Origin: Mucilaginibacter sp.
Lineage (GTDB): Bacteria > Bacteroidota > Bacteroidia > Sphingobacteriales > Sphingobacteriaceae
Direction of reading: 5' to 3'
Assembly: GCF_025362475.1 (NCBI RefSeq)
Contig: NZ_JANYGH010000007.1
Coordinates: 62,001-126,000, forward strand
Length of the DNA stretch: 64,000 bases
How positions within the stretch are numbered: the first letter of the stretch is position 1; each line of letters starts with the position of its first letter. Positions 25,947 through 35,335 of the stretch are shown piece by piece. The translations under genes and the position numbers were made by a program. The notes beneath the pieces are model-generated. The model did not search any database. It saw only the letters and a program-made list of their open reading frames with translations, and had not been told where the DNA came from.

Positions 25947-26821
25947 TTATTTGCGTTTCCTGAGCCGGAGGCGCCAGCGACCACGTTTTTTACCTCGCCA
26001 GTAATAAACCATAACAGCTATGGCCATTAGGGCAAGGGCGATAATAAGCGTTATAAAGAGACTGTATGCCTTGCCGAGCTGAGTTTGGGCCCTCTTTTGT
26101 AAGTCGAGGTATATACTTTTTTTTTGACGATGATTGAATCTTGTTTTTTTATCTGTACCGAGTCCTTTTTATTTATAAGTGCAAGGCGGTCTTCCTCGGC
26201 CTTGTGTAAGATGCTATCATCCAAAAACTCGTGCCTTTTTATCGCGATAGTGGCTTTTTCATAATCTTTCATATGCCGGTACAAAGCCGCATAACCTACC
26301 TGTACGGTCGATTCATTTTTAGGATCAATATTTTTAACTGCAAGTTTAAGGGCCTCGTTCAAATCGCGCATGGCCAGGGTATAGTCCTTAATGTCGGTTT
26401 TTATGGCCGATAGTTCAATTAAGGAGGCTATTATATTTGGTACATCGTTCTTTAATCGCGATATGGTATTTGATTGCAAAATAAACCATTTAGCCTGGCT
26501 GTATTTGCGTTGCGAACGGTAAATTTTCGACAGGTTATTATAACATGTACGTAAGCCCAATGTATCATTAAAGCGTGAATAGCTATGCAGCGCCAGCATG
26601 GTATAGTTTAAAGCTTCGCCCTGGTAATAATACCTTACGTGCCTGTTTAAAACAGTATCATAATTTAAATATTGAGCAGCTATCTGGGTGTATATAGGTC
26701 CTTTTAACGAATCGCTGGTGAGTTGTAGTTTTTGTTTCAAACTATCAAGGTCACTGGCAGATGCAGATAATTTTGATCCGGCTAAAAGGATGAAGATGAG
26801 ACAGGTAAAAAGTTTTTTCAT
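25947..26821 (-). CDS. TPR-repeat protein whose C-terminal membrane anchor is out of frame (frame break at A9)
   Basis: Start at ATG 26821 gives the signal peptide MKKLFTCLIFILLAG; an upstream ATG at 26842 adds seven unlikely residues. Residues 55-200 form TPR-like repeats (RTCYNNLSKIYRSQRKYSQA, VGYAALYRHMKDYEKA). The 0 frame ends at 26051 with an unconvincing tail. At the nine-A run (26117-26125) a -1 shift leads to YSLFITLIIALALMAIAVMV followed by YYWRGKKRGRWRLRLRKRK and a stop at 25947-25949. This is a typical membrane anchor with positive charges after it. Either the run is a sequencing error, a phase-variable or slippage site, or the frame is programmed. Confidence 0.65.
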
Positions 26822-27056
26822 ATAGGGGCTATCGAATACCAATATATTTTGAATATTGAATAGTCAAATAGTGTGCCTGTTTTATCAAATACTTTGTACT
26901 AAATAATACACGGTGGATAGAAACGACGAATACGGGGTGGAAACGGCGGTTTTTAAGAAAAAGTGCAGGGCCAGGATTATAAAGCGCAATCTCTCTGCTT
27001 TAATTGCGCGTTATAAGTAGTATAGTAAACAGTACAGTTATTACTCAATAGCAGTA

Positions 27057-27995
27057 CTAAACAATAACCTGCTCGTACCGGCTTATGAAATGCTGTAGTG
27101 GCTTAAACCTTGAAAGTATGAAATTGAACAGCGTAATACCGATGCTGGCGCAGATGATACCTGCTAATACATCAAGCACATAATGATGACTTGCATATAC
27201 CGCGGTAAACCAAATACCAAGCATTACAATTGCAAAAAAAACATTAACAATGCCCAGGCGGTTTTTAATGCCATAATATAAAACAATTACCGGGTATGAT
27301 GAATGTAAGGATGGCATTGCCGCAAAAACATTTGAGCCTTTAGCGTAGATAGATTTAAATATACCCGCGTTAAAATAAGCATCAAACTTTGCCAGGCCGG
27401 CAGTATTGCCTTGTGTTAGTGGATGAAAAAGTAACCCATGATATTGCACATACCATGGCGGAGCAGCCGGGAAAGTATAATATATAACAAAGCCCAGTAA
27501 ATTTACCAGCACAAACGTAAGCGAGAATTTAAGAAACTGCCTTTTGTTTTTAAAAAACAGGAAGGCTGCAAAAGCAAGTGGTACCGGAATCCAGCATAAA
27601 TAAAATATACCTGCAGCCACATCAATAAATGTATTGCCATTTACCCGCCAGTATTCGTTGGGTGTTAACAGGTTGCCTTTGTATTGAATGCCAAATAAAT
27701 GCTTCTCGAAATTGTAAATATCGGCTATGTGTACAGCGTTGAACTTATAGTTTGGAAAGGCTTTCATATAATCAAATATGATCCAGTATACAATGAATAT
27801 ACTAAAGCCAAGGATAAACTTGCGGGTAACTGCCGAAGCGTAAAAAAGAGAATTGAATATTAAAACCAATACCAATTCATCGGTTTTGTAACCTATTAAA
27901 AAGTAGGAGAGTATTAAATAACCTAATGAAATCAGCGAAACAACAAGTACAGTTTTGGTATTGATTGTTACACCAGTGTGTGCCGTGTTATTCAC
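27057..27995 (-). CDS. PAP2-family transferase, candidate inositol-phosphoceramide synthase (Aur1-like)
   Basis: 312 residues with about eight membrane helices. Phosphatase-type motifs are AAMPSLHSSYP (PSxH) and WFTAVYASHHYVLDVLAG, which resembles the Aur1/IPC-synthase version of motif C3 more than plain PAP2 phosphatases. Located with inositol-phosphate synthase, CDP-alcohol phosphotransferase, sphinganine synthesis and ceramide-type genes, so transfer of a phosphoinositol head group to ceramide is the best inference; a lipid-phosphate phosphatase role cannot be excluded. One base separates its start from the stop of the FA2H-like gene. Confidence 0.65.
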   Translation of the reverse strand: MNNTAHTGVTINTKTVLVVSLISLGYLILSYFLIGYKTDELVLVLIFNSLFYASAVTRKFILGFSIFIVYWIIFDYMKAFPNYKFNAVHIADIYNFEKHLFGIQYKGNLLTPNEYWRVNGNTFIDVAAGIFYLCWIPVPLAFAAFLFFKNKRQFLKFSLTFVLVNLLGFVIYYTFPAAPPWYVQYHGLLFHPLTQGNTAGLAKFDAYFNAGIFKSIYAKGSNVFAAMPSLHSSYPVIVLYYGIKNRLGIVNVFFAIVMLGIWFTAVYASHHYVLDVLAGIICASIGITLFNFILSRFKPLQHFISRYEQVIV

Positions 27996-27996
27996 C

Positions 27997-28620
27997 TTAT
28001 TTTTTTAAGAATCCTGAACGGAATATTTTATCCCACAGTGGTGAACTTACACCGTAACCCCTATCGGGATCCTGGTAATGATGTAACATGTGGTGCTGTT
28101 TAATTTTTTTAAATAAGCCGCTTTTAAAGTTAAAATGATGCATAGCGTAATGCGATATATCATAAAACAGGTAGCCTAATATAAAACCAGGGAAAAAGCC
28201 GAAAACATGGTTTACAGGCAATATCGCCTTAAATAAAAAGTAAAAACCTGTAGCTAAAGGGATACTAAGCGATGGTGGCAATACCAGGCGTTTGGCATCG
28301 CTGGGGTAATCATGATGCACACCGTGCATGATAAAATGCAGTCTTTTTGCCCAATCCCAGTTTTCGTTTGGTTTAAGATGGAATACAAAACGGTGCATAA
28401 TGTACTCCGTAATGGTCCACACAAATAAACCTAAAATAAATAGCGCAATGTATGTTAATATATCAATGCCCTTATCAAAAGAAAGGTATGTTGAGTATAT
28501 AATAACGGGTACAAAAATATACAGGGGCACAGTATAATGCACCTTTGATAAACCCTCTAAAAAGTCGCTTTTAAACATCCTCACAGACTCTTGTGAGTTT
28601 GATACATAATTCTTTTTCAT
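27997..28620 (-). CDS. Fatty-acid hydroxylase, FA2H/Scs7-like (candidate ceramide 2-hydroxylase)
   Basis: 207 residues of an integral membrane diiron hydroxylase. Histidine boxes: H76-RFVF-H81, H99-GVHH (99-103, followed by DYPSDAKRLVLPP), HYAMHH and HHMLHH. The HGVHHDYP ... RLVLPP stretch is characteristic of FA2H/Scs7, which 2-hydroxylate sphingolipid fatty acids, rather than sterol desaturases. It is immediately upstream of the Aur1-like PAP2 gene in a putative sphingolipid operon. Confidence 0.75.
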   Translation of the reverse strand: MKKNYVSNSQESVRMFKSDFLEGLSKVHYTVPLYIFVPVIIYSTYLSFDKGIDILTYIALFILGLFVWTITEYIMHRFVFHLKPNENWDWAKRLHFIMHGVHHDYPSDAKRLVLPPSLSIPLATGFYFLFKAILPVNHVFGFFPGFILGYLFYDISHYAMHHFNFKSGLFKKIKQHHMLHHYQDPDRGYGVSSPLWDKIFRSGFLKK

Positions 28621-28882
28621 AGCATATCAGGTTTAAAATGTTTAATGATTTGTCTGCCTGTTATTTTATTTTTTAGTTGAATGTATTAGCCGGAACTAAT
28701 CATTTATCCGGTTAAATTTTAATAAACATTTACCCAAAGTAAACGCAATTATTTAATTGTCGCGAAGATATGATATTTTGCTCAGCTCTGAAGCCTGAAG
28801 TGCTAAGTCTTGAGTGTGCTCCGAAATCAAAATTTCGGATAAACCTTTATGGATACTATTAAACTTACGCCCTATTAAAAGC

Positions 28883-29608
28883 TTATAACCTATCTTCTTC
28901 CTCTTGTTTTATTAAAGCCCTTTTAGCTTCCCTAAGCCTGTTAAAAGCGGTAATGTTGGTTAATACAGCCAGTATAACAATTGGAATGGTAAATATCGAT
29001 ATGGTTTCAAATACATGGAATTTGATGCCTGGAACAAATAATTTATAATTACCTCCAATATACTGGGCTACAATTCCGCTTAATGCAGCACATAGGCCAA
29101 TGGTAACTACACGCTCTGGCCTTTGCATTAAACCTCCTTTAACCTCAACGCCTAAACCTTCGGCACGTGCCCTCACGTAGCTTACCATCATAGAACCTAT
29201 TAAGGCAATAAAAGCAGCTATCGAACTTAAAAAATAGTGGTGGGCAACCAAATAATAACAAATGCCCAGGAACATGATGAGTTCGCTGTAACGATCAAGA
29301 ACAGAATCATACAGCGCTCCGAAGGTTGATTTCATATTACCCAAACGCGCCACCTGCCCGTCGAGCATATCAAATAAGCCTGCAAACAGTATTAAGCCAC
29401 CTGCCCAGCCCACATAGCGCAAATCGCCACGGTTACCTTCTTCGGCACCTAAAATAAATATTGCGGCTACGCCTACGTTTAACACAAAGCCAATTGATGT
29501 AACTGCGTTTGGTGTTAAACCAACCTTGATCAGAATTTTTACAACGGGATCAATTACCCTGTAAATACCTAATTGCAGGTTTGTTCTGAGCGATATTTTC
29601 TGTTCCAT
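28883..29608 (-). CDS. CDP-alcohol phosphatidyltransferase, candidate phosphatidylinositol-phosphate synthase
   Basis: 241 residues, six membrane helices. The CDP-OH-P transferase motif D-G-x2-A-R-x8-G-x3-D-x3-D is intact in FDMLDGQVARLGNMKSTFGA followed by LYDSVLDRY. In gut Bacteroidetes a paralogue next to myo-inositol-phosphate synthase makes phosphatidylinositol phosphate; the neighbourhood here (MIPS at 32809, PAP2 at 27057) supports the same role, though phosphatidylserine or phosphatidylglycerophosphate synthesis cannot be excluded. The C-terminal 20 residues are charged. Confidence 0.7.
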   Translation of the reverse strand: MEQKISLRTNLQLGIYRVIDPVVKILIKVGLTPNAVTSIGFVLNVGVAAIFILGAEEGNRGDLRYVGWAGGLILFAGLFDMLDGQVARLGNMKSTFGALYDSVLDRYSELIMFLGICYYLVAHHYFLSSIAAFIALIGSMMVSYVRARAEGLGVEVKGGLMQRPERVVTIGLCAALSGIVAQYIGGNYKLFVPGIKFHVFETISIFTIPIVILAVLTNITAFNRLREAKRALIKQEEEDRL

Positions 29609-29634
29609 CTTTGTAATAGTTTTATGTTACAAAA

Positions 29635-32196
29635 TTAAAAATCAAATTTAATCCTTACACGGAAGCCCCATGAGGAGATATCCGGATGATCTAAATAATT
29701 TAACCTCTTAACAAAATCAATTCGTATAAATTTAAATATATTTTCAACACCAACGCTACCTTCCACGTAAGGTGTTTTACCAAGCGTATAAGTAATAGGA
29801 ACGCCATTGCCATCAATTGGAAACTGATATAACGACGGATGGAGGTTTGGATTGTTTTGATCACTTAAACCACCATACAAAACTTTTGCCGAAAATACTT
29901 CGCGCCACTTTAATTTTTTGAACAAAGGTACTTTATTAAAAAAGAAACCCATAAAGTGCTGATCTATCCTGAAGCTCGCGTATTTATCACTCGCAAACTC
30001 CAAAAAGTTCATTAAGTTGTATGAATCAATATCATACGCATATGTTTGGTTGGCCTGGTGAATAGTTAATAATGGATACGGTACCGAACCAAACGTTTTA
30101 CCGCCGCTTAAATTAACATCGGCATAGCCCAGCTGCGATTCATAAACACGCTTATCAATACGTGCATCTAGTTTTTGATAGCCGTACTCGCCGCCTAACA
30201 AGCTTTTTACAGCTGCAGTATATTGTAATTGAAAAGTTGGGTATTTATTTGGTATAGGTATACGGTAAATTTTGCCCTGGTAAAATTCTTCATGCGGTGC
30301 ATAACGTAACCCGGCAGTAAACTGCGTGGTGGTAAGGTCATGAACCGAATTTGGCTGTCCGTTTAAAATATTGTTAAAATAGAGTGAGCCTGCAGGTTCC
30401 TGTGTCCATCTGTTGAAACCGGCACTATATGAAAAGTGACTTTCAAATTCGTGTACATAATCTATCTTGTAGTTATCATTGTACAGATATTTATCATTTA
30501 CACCACGTTTAAATGATAGCAATAAATTGTCTTCCTGAACAAATTGCAGGTTTAACCCCGGAATTTTGGTATCCCGCTGAAAGCTTGCCCTGATATAATT
30601 TTGAGGGAATTTGTAAATTGATTTTTTGTTTAAAGAGTACGTACCGCTCAGGAAATATTTCCAGCGTTGATCTTTAAAACCGTAGGCGGCATACGTTTCA
30701 AAGTAATAACGTTTGCTCAATTCCGGCGTAGTACGGCCACCAAATCTTAATTTTAATCCTTCTACAGGGTTAAAGCTGTAAAATGTATTCGCGGGGCCAA
30801 TTTCAAACTTACCAAAGCCCTTGTAGCCTGCAAGTAGCAGGGTGGCAATATCAACGGTACGCTTAAAGGATGGCATGTTTTTTAAGCTGTCGATGTTTTT
30901 GTAAACCTTTGATTCGGCAGTTGTTAAAGTATCCAGGCGGTTTTGTGCCCAGAAAGCTTCACTCCGGTTGCGTGCTTCATCTGATGCTTCTTCTGATTGC
31001 TTGGTATATGCTGTATCCGGGCGGGGCTTGTTTACAATGTAATTGCCGAAGGTTATGGTACGCATACCAAATAAACTGCTTTTGGCATCTTTTTTTGATG
31101 CGCCAAAATCGGCAGTGGTATTGCTCTTGCTTAAGTGGTAACGGCCATCAGGGTTTTGTTCAAAATCAAGGTCGACCTGGATCGATCTGATGAAGTTGAT
31201 ATTGATGTGCTTATTTACTAATAAGGTAGCTTTTTGAACCGCATAATTACCATCAAGCGTTATATAAATACTTCCCTCAAATAATACATCATTGCTATTG
31301 CGGGGCGTAAAACTTAATTGAACCAGTTTTTGGTTTTTACTATCAGTAATTGTATCAGTGATAAAGAACTTATAATAATTAGGAGAGTTGTTTGATATCG
31401 GGCTTAAAAATTGGCTTGTGATCAGGAAAACATTGTTATCGTAAATATCAACCTTGCCATAAAGGTGTTTAAAATATTGCGCTAAACCAGCGTTATCAAC
31501 CGCGGGGCCAAAGTTTACATTTTTTTCGCCCAAAATTATCTCCCGGTTTTTTTCCGGATTTTTGCGGTAATAGTTTTGCAAAATTTTCTCGTTCAGGAAA
31601 ATAGGGAGTATTGATTTACCCGGCACGGAGGTGCTATCCCGGTTATCTAAAATGAACTTATACTTTCTGAAAAACTTACGGTCAGAAAACTGTGCCGAAA
31701 CATTGGCAGCGCCAAACATCATTTTATCATATTCCCTATACTCTACATAGTCGTAGTGTTCGGGGCGGTTTTTCTCTTTATTTTCTATAACCTTACGAAT
31801 CAATTCAACCGCGGGGTTATCCTTGTTGCGGTATTTAGGCTTTTTACCGGCTTTAATATTAACCTCGTTCAGTTGCTGAGCCGAAGGGAATAGCTTTACA
31901 TTGATAACTTGCTCTTTACCGGGTACAACTGCTAAAAAAGCATCTTTATAACCTAAAAACGATATTTTTATTTGTTTGTATGAAAGTTGGTTTGTTGAAA
32001 GGCGGTACTTACCATTATTATCAGTGGTGACACCTGTAGTGGTGCCGGTAAAACCAACCACTACGTATGGGAGGGTTTGTTTATTGCTTGCATCAGTTAC
32101 CGTTCCCGTTATTATAGTAGTTTGGGCAAATAATGATGTAGCAGATAAAAGAAATATTGAAAAGAATAAACTTTTGTAAAATTTTTTAAACTCCAT
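29635..32196 (-). CDS. DUF5686 outer-membrane protein with CarboxypepD_reg-like domain
   Basis: 853 residues from M at 32196, which gives the signal peptide MEFKKFYKSLFFSIFLLSAT ending near LFAQ; the longer ORF adds nine unlikely residues. Residues about 28-105 are a carboxypeptidase-regulatory-like beta-sandwich (ITGTVTDASNKQTLPYVVV). The rest follows the DUF5686 family, with the C-terminal half rich in alternating aromatic strands and a final RVRIKFDF, typical of an outer-membrane barrel ending in Phe. Function of the family is unknown; its position within a sphingolipid cluster may be meaningful. Confidence 0.85.
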   Translation of the reverse strand: MEFKKFYKSLFFSIFLLSATSLFAQTTIITGTVTDASNKQTLPYVVVGFTGTTTGVTTDNNGKYRLSTNQLSYKQIKISFLGYKDAFLAVVPGKEQVINVKLFPSAQQLNEVNIKAGKKPKYRNKDNPAVELIRKVIENKEKNRPEHYDYVEYREYDKMMFGAANVSAQFSDRKFFRKYKFILDNRDSTSVPGKSILPIFLNEKILQNYYRKNPEKNREIILGEKNVNFGPAVDNAGLAQYFKHLYGKVDIYDNNVFLITSQFLSPISNNSPNYYKFFITDTITDSKNQKLVQLSFTPRNSNDVLFEGSIYITLDGNYAVQKATLLVNKHININFIRSIQVDLDFEQNPDGRYHLSKSNTTADFGASKKDAKSSLFGMRTITFGNYIVNKPRPDTAYTKQSEEASDEARNRSEAFWAQNRLDTLTTAESKVYKNIDSLKNMPSFKRTVDIATLLLAGYKGFGKFEIGPANTFYSFNPVEGLKLRFGGRTTPELSKRYYFETYAAYGFKDQRWKYFLSGTYSLNKKSIYKFPQNYIRASFQRDTKIPGLNLQFVQEDNLLLSFKRGVNDKYLYNDNYKIDYVHEFESHFSYSAGFNRWTQEPAGSLYFNNILNGQPNSVHDLTTTQFTAGLRYAPHEEFYQGKIYRIPIPNKYPTFQLQYTAAVKSLLGGEYGYQKLDARIDKRVYESQLGYADVNLSGGKTFGSVPYPLLTIHQANQTYAYDIDSYNLMNFLEFASDKYASFRIDQHFMGFFFNKVPLFKKLKWREVFSAKVLYGGLSDQNNPNLHPSLYQFPIDGNGVPITYTLGKTPYVEGSVGVENIFKFIRIDFVKRLNYLDHPDISSWGFRVRIKFDF

Positions 32197-32748
32197 GTAC
32201 TTTATGCAATTATGCAGATACAAACTTTTTTTGATTGATAAATAGTAACCAGCAACCTGAACACTGAAACCCCTTTTGATTGCTGATATTGTAAATTATC
32301 AGTCCAAAATTATAGATCGATCAATCGCTTAGCACTTTTCTATCCAGTCGATCTGTCTGGTGATTCACCTGCTTTTTAGCACGTTTCCTGCACCCTTTAC
32401 AACCTTTAAACATGGCCTGTAACCGCGTTTCAAAGGTAAAAAAAATCCCTACAGACTAATGTGGTCAAAAAGTCAAATATTGCCTACATCAGTTGCAATG
32501 CCATTTACCTTCAAATAAATTACCTTTAAATTATACTAATGCGCAAACGATACTAATTAATTTATATTATAACTTTTGTTGAAGGTAATATATGCAAATT
32601 ACGTAAAATGTTGATTTTTAGATGTGATTATTAAGTTCGGGTGCAATTTTAAGTAAAATGATATGTTTTACAGCTATAGACAGCTGTAATTTAACAATTA
32701 TTAACAGCTTAACTTAAAGGATATTGTTAACTAAAAAGTATGTTTAAA
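32197..32748. other. Intergenic, upstream of the DUF5686 gene
   Basis: About 550 bases without a gene. It must contain the DUF5686 promoter: a minus-strand TACCTTTG box (complement at 32431-32438) fits the -7 consensus, but no -33 element at the right spacing was seen. No repeat or structured RNA was recognised. Confidence 0.35.
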
Positions 32749-32749
32749 T

Positions 32750-32791
32750 AAAACAGCCGCACCAGGTGATAAATCCCAATGCGGCTGTTTT
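32750..32791 (-). terminator. Rho-independent terminator of the inositol-phosphate synthase gene
   Basis: AAAACAGCCGCA (32750-32761) pairs perfectly over 12 bp with TGCGGCTGTTTT (32780-32791), loop 18 nt. On the minus strand it follows the stop codon by about 17 bases and ends in a T-rich run. Confidence 0.75.
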
Positions 32792-32808
32792 TGTTTTATG
32801 GTATTTTA

Positions 32809-34134
32809 TTATGCCTCTTCGGCAAACATATCATCATAGTAATCTAAACCAAGGTGGGTTATCAAATCCTCGCCCATTAAATAGCGGAGGGTGTTTTCTA
32901 ACTTAATCAGCTGTTTAAATATATCATTTTCAGCATGTAAGCCCGGTGCAGTTTGCGGCGATTTCAGGTAGAAGGATAACCACTCCTGTATGCCACTCAG
33001 GCCGGCTCTTTTTGCAAGGTCGCTAAATAAAGCAAGATCAAGCGCTATAGGAGCAGCCAGGATTGAGTCGCGGCAAAGAAAGTTAATCTTGATTTGCATT
33101 TTGTAACCTAACCAGCCAAAAATGTCAATGTTATCCCAGCTTTCTTTGTTATCGCCATGCGGCGGGTAGTAGTCGATACGGATTTTGTGGTAAATGTTAC
33201 CATAAAGTTCCGGGTTATCTTCTGGTTTAAAAATATCTTCCAGTACGCCTAATTTTGACACTTCTTTGGTTTTAAAGTTATCCGGATCATCCAATACCAA
33301 GCCATCGCGGTTACCCAGGATATTGGTAGAGAACCATCCACGTACACCCAATGAACGTGCAGCCAAGCCGGGGGCTAAAACTGTTTTCATTAAAGTTTGA
33401 CCGGTTTTAAAATCTTTACCGGCGATAGGGGTTTTGGTTAGTTTAGATAGCTCAATTAAAGCCGGGATATCAACTGTTAAGTTAGGGGCGCCGTTTGAAA
33501 AAGGTACACCTAATTTTAAAGCAGCATAAGCATATATCATACTTGGCGCTATCAGTTTATCATCATCCTTTAGGGCTTGCTCAAAAGCTGCAAGTGATTG
33601 GTGGATAGCCGATGCTTCGTAATAAATTTCTGTTGATCCACACCAGATCAATACAACCCTGTCAAGTCCGTTTTTTTCTTTGAAGTTTTTAATGTCCTCC
33701 ATTACCTGTTGGGCAAGCTCATAACGGGTACCGGTTTTAACATGGGTGCCAATAAGGTTTTTGGCGTAGTTATGGTCAAAAGCCGCCTTCATAGGCACAA
33801 TGGCTTCCAACTCGGTTTTTACGGCGTTTAATAAAGAGGCATCAAGCACTTTAGCGTTTGATGCAGCTTCAAAAACGTTATCTTCATAAACATCCCATCC
33901 GCCAAAAACAACATCGTTTAATTGCGCAAGCGGAACAAACTCATTAATTTTAGGGTTGCGGTTTTCGGTTCTTTTGCCTAAACGGATGTGTGCCATTTGT
34001 GTAAGGGAACCAATTGGCTGCGAGATGCCTTTTTTTACAGCTTCAACGCCGGCAATCAATGTGGTGGCTACTGCGCCTAAACCAGGGATAAGTATACCCA
34101 GCTTGCCTTCGGCAGGAGAAATTTTGATTTTCAT
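32809..34134 (-). CDS. Myo-inositol-1-phosphate synthase
   Basis: 441 residues. It begins KLGILIPGLGAVATTLIAGV, the NAD-binding loop of this family, and continues with SLTQMAHIRLGKR, LIWCGSTEIYYEA, NGAPNLTVDIPAL, KDFKTGQTLMKTVLAPGL and GNRDGLVLDDPDNF, all diagnostic. The enzyme converts glucose 6-phosphate to inositol 3-phosphate, the precursor of inositol lipid head groups. It separates the ceramide-forming genes (upstream) from the head-group genes (downstream) on the same strand. Confidence 0.92.
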   Translation of the reverse strand: MKIKISPAEGKLGILIPGLGAVATTLIAGVEAVKKGISQPIGSLTQMAHIRLGKRTENRNPKINEFVPLAQLNDVVFGGWDVYEDNVFEAASNAKVLDASLLNAVKTELEAIVPMKAAFDHNYAKNLIGTHVKTGTRYELAQQVMEDIKNFKEKNGLDRVVLIWCGSTEIYYEASAIHQSLAAFEQALKDDDKLIAPSMIYAYAALKLGVPFSNGAPNLTVDIPALIELSKLTKTPIAGKDFKTGQTLMKTVLAPGLAARSLGVRGWFSTNILGNRDGLVLDDPDNFKTKEVSKLGVLEDIFKPEDNPELYGNIYHKIRIDYYPPHGDNKESWDNIDIFGWLGYKMQIKINFLCRDSILAAPIALDLALFSDLAKRAGLSGIQEWLSFYLKSPQTAPGLHAENDIFKQLIKLENTLRYLMGEDLITHLGLDYYDDMFAEEA

Positions 34135-34348
34135 TGTAATTATTTATTGTTTTAATTGTTGTTTCGTGGCCAAGCCGCTACTGGGCTTTACCGGTTTTTC
34201 TTGCTTGTTTTAATATGAAATATAAACTGTGTCAGTTTATGCTAAGTACTTGATTTTAAAGTCACTTAAACGTTTAAGTAAATGATTTTAGTTTCTCTTT
34301 TTGTCAATTTAAAATATTCGTTTTTGTAATGATTATTTAATTACAGTG

Positions 34349-35335
34349 CTACAGCCAGTCATTGGCTCTATACCATTTCAGCGTTTCAGTTAGGCCCTTC
34401 TTTAAGTTGTAGGCAGGATAGAACCCAAGTTCTGATTTTGCCTTTTCAATATCAACAGACCAGTTTACGGCCATAAGCTCGTTTAGCTTTTCTGAATTTA
34501 AGATAGCAGCTTTATTGGTCAAATAACTTACTTTTTCTGATACCAACGCTATTATTTTTATAAATATTACAGGCAAATGAAATTTGATGGTTTTTAAGCT
34601 CAGTGCTTCCTTTGCTAAATTAGCTAACTCATATTTGCTGTAAAAATTGCCATCGCTTAAATTATATGCTGTAACATTCCAGTCATACAATGATTTTATG
34701 GCTGCTTTTGCAACATCTTTAACATATATAAAGGTGAGCTTTTGCTCGGCACTGCCCATGTAAGGTTCAAGGCCACGGGTAAGCTGCTTAAAAAATATGA
34801 ATATGCCAGTATCCCGCGGGCCGTAGATGGCAGTAGGGCGTAAAATGGTATAACTTAAGTTTTGTACGGTTTTAAGTTGTTCTTCGGCCAATAGCTTGCT
34901 TCGGCCGTAAGCTGTTACCGGATTGGGCTTTATGTTTTCACTAATTGTGCCCACCAATGTTTTAAGCGGGCCAAGTGCAGCAAGGCTGCTGATGAGCACG
35001 AATTTTTTTAGATTGATATCTGCCTGTGTGGCCGCCGATGCCAGGTTAAATGTATGAGTGGCATTAATATGGTTGTACGCTGCCTCTGATTTGGCTGCTG
35101 TAACACCCGCGGCATGAATTATATAATCGGGCTTCATATCGGTTAATTGTTGTTTTAGGACAGAAAGATCATTATAATCAAGATTTATAAACTTGATGTC
35201 AAAATGTTTCAAATGATCTGTCTTGCTGCTTTTGCGCACTGCGGCATACACCTCGAGGTTGTTTTGTAACGCTTCCTCAATAATGTGAAATCCTGCAAAC
35301 CCACTTGCCCCGGTTATTAAAACCCGTTCCCTCAT
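34349..35335 (-). CDS. NAD-dependent epimerase-like protein, candidate ceramide reductase (CerR-like)
   Basis: 328-residue extended SDR: GASGFAGFHIIEEAL (Rossmann motif, residues 8-22), IIHAAGVTAAKS, LISSLAALGP and active-site YGRSK in VTAYGRSKLLAEE. It overlaps the GNAT gene by four bases (ATGA), so the two are translationally coupled. In Caulobacter a protein of this superfamily, CerR, reduces the 3-oxo-ceramide made by Spt and a bacterial ceramide synthase; the operon order here supports that role. A nucleotide-sugar epimerase function is the alternative. Confidence 0.65.
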   Translation of the reverse strand: MRERVLITGASGFAGFHIIEEALQNNLEVYAAVRKSSKTDHLKHFDIKFINLDYNDLSVLKQQLTDMKPDYIIHAAGVTAAKSEAAYNHINATHTFNLASAATQADINLKKFVLISSLAALGPLKTLVGTISENIKPNPVTAYGRSKLLAEEQLKTVQNLSYTILRPTAIYGPRDTGIFIFFKQLTRGLEPYMGSAEQKLTFIYVKDVAKAAIKSLYDWNVTAYNLSDGNFYSKYELANLAKEALSLKTIKFHLPVIFIKIIALVSEKVSYLTNKAAILNSEKLNELMAVNWSVDIEKAKSELGFYPAYNLKKGLTETLKWYRANDWL

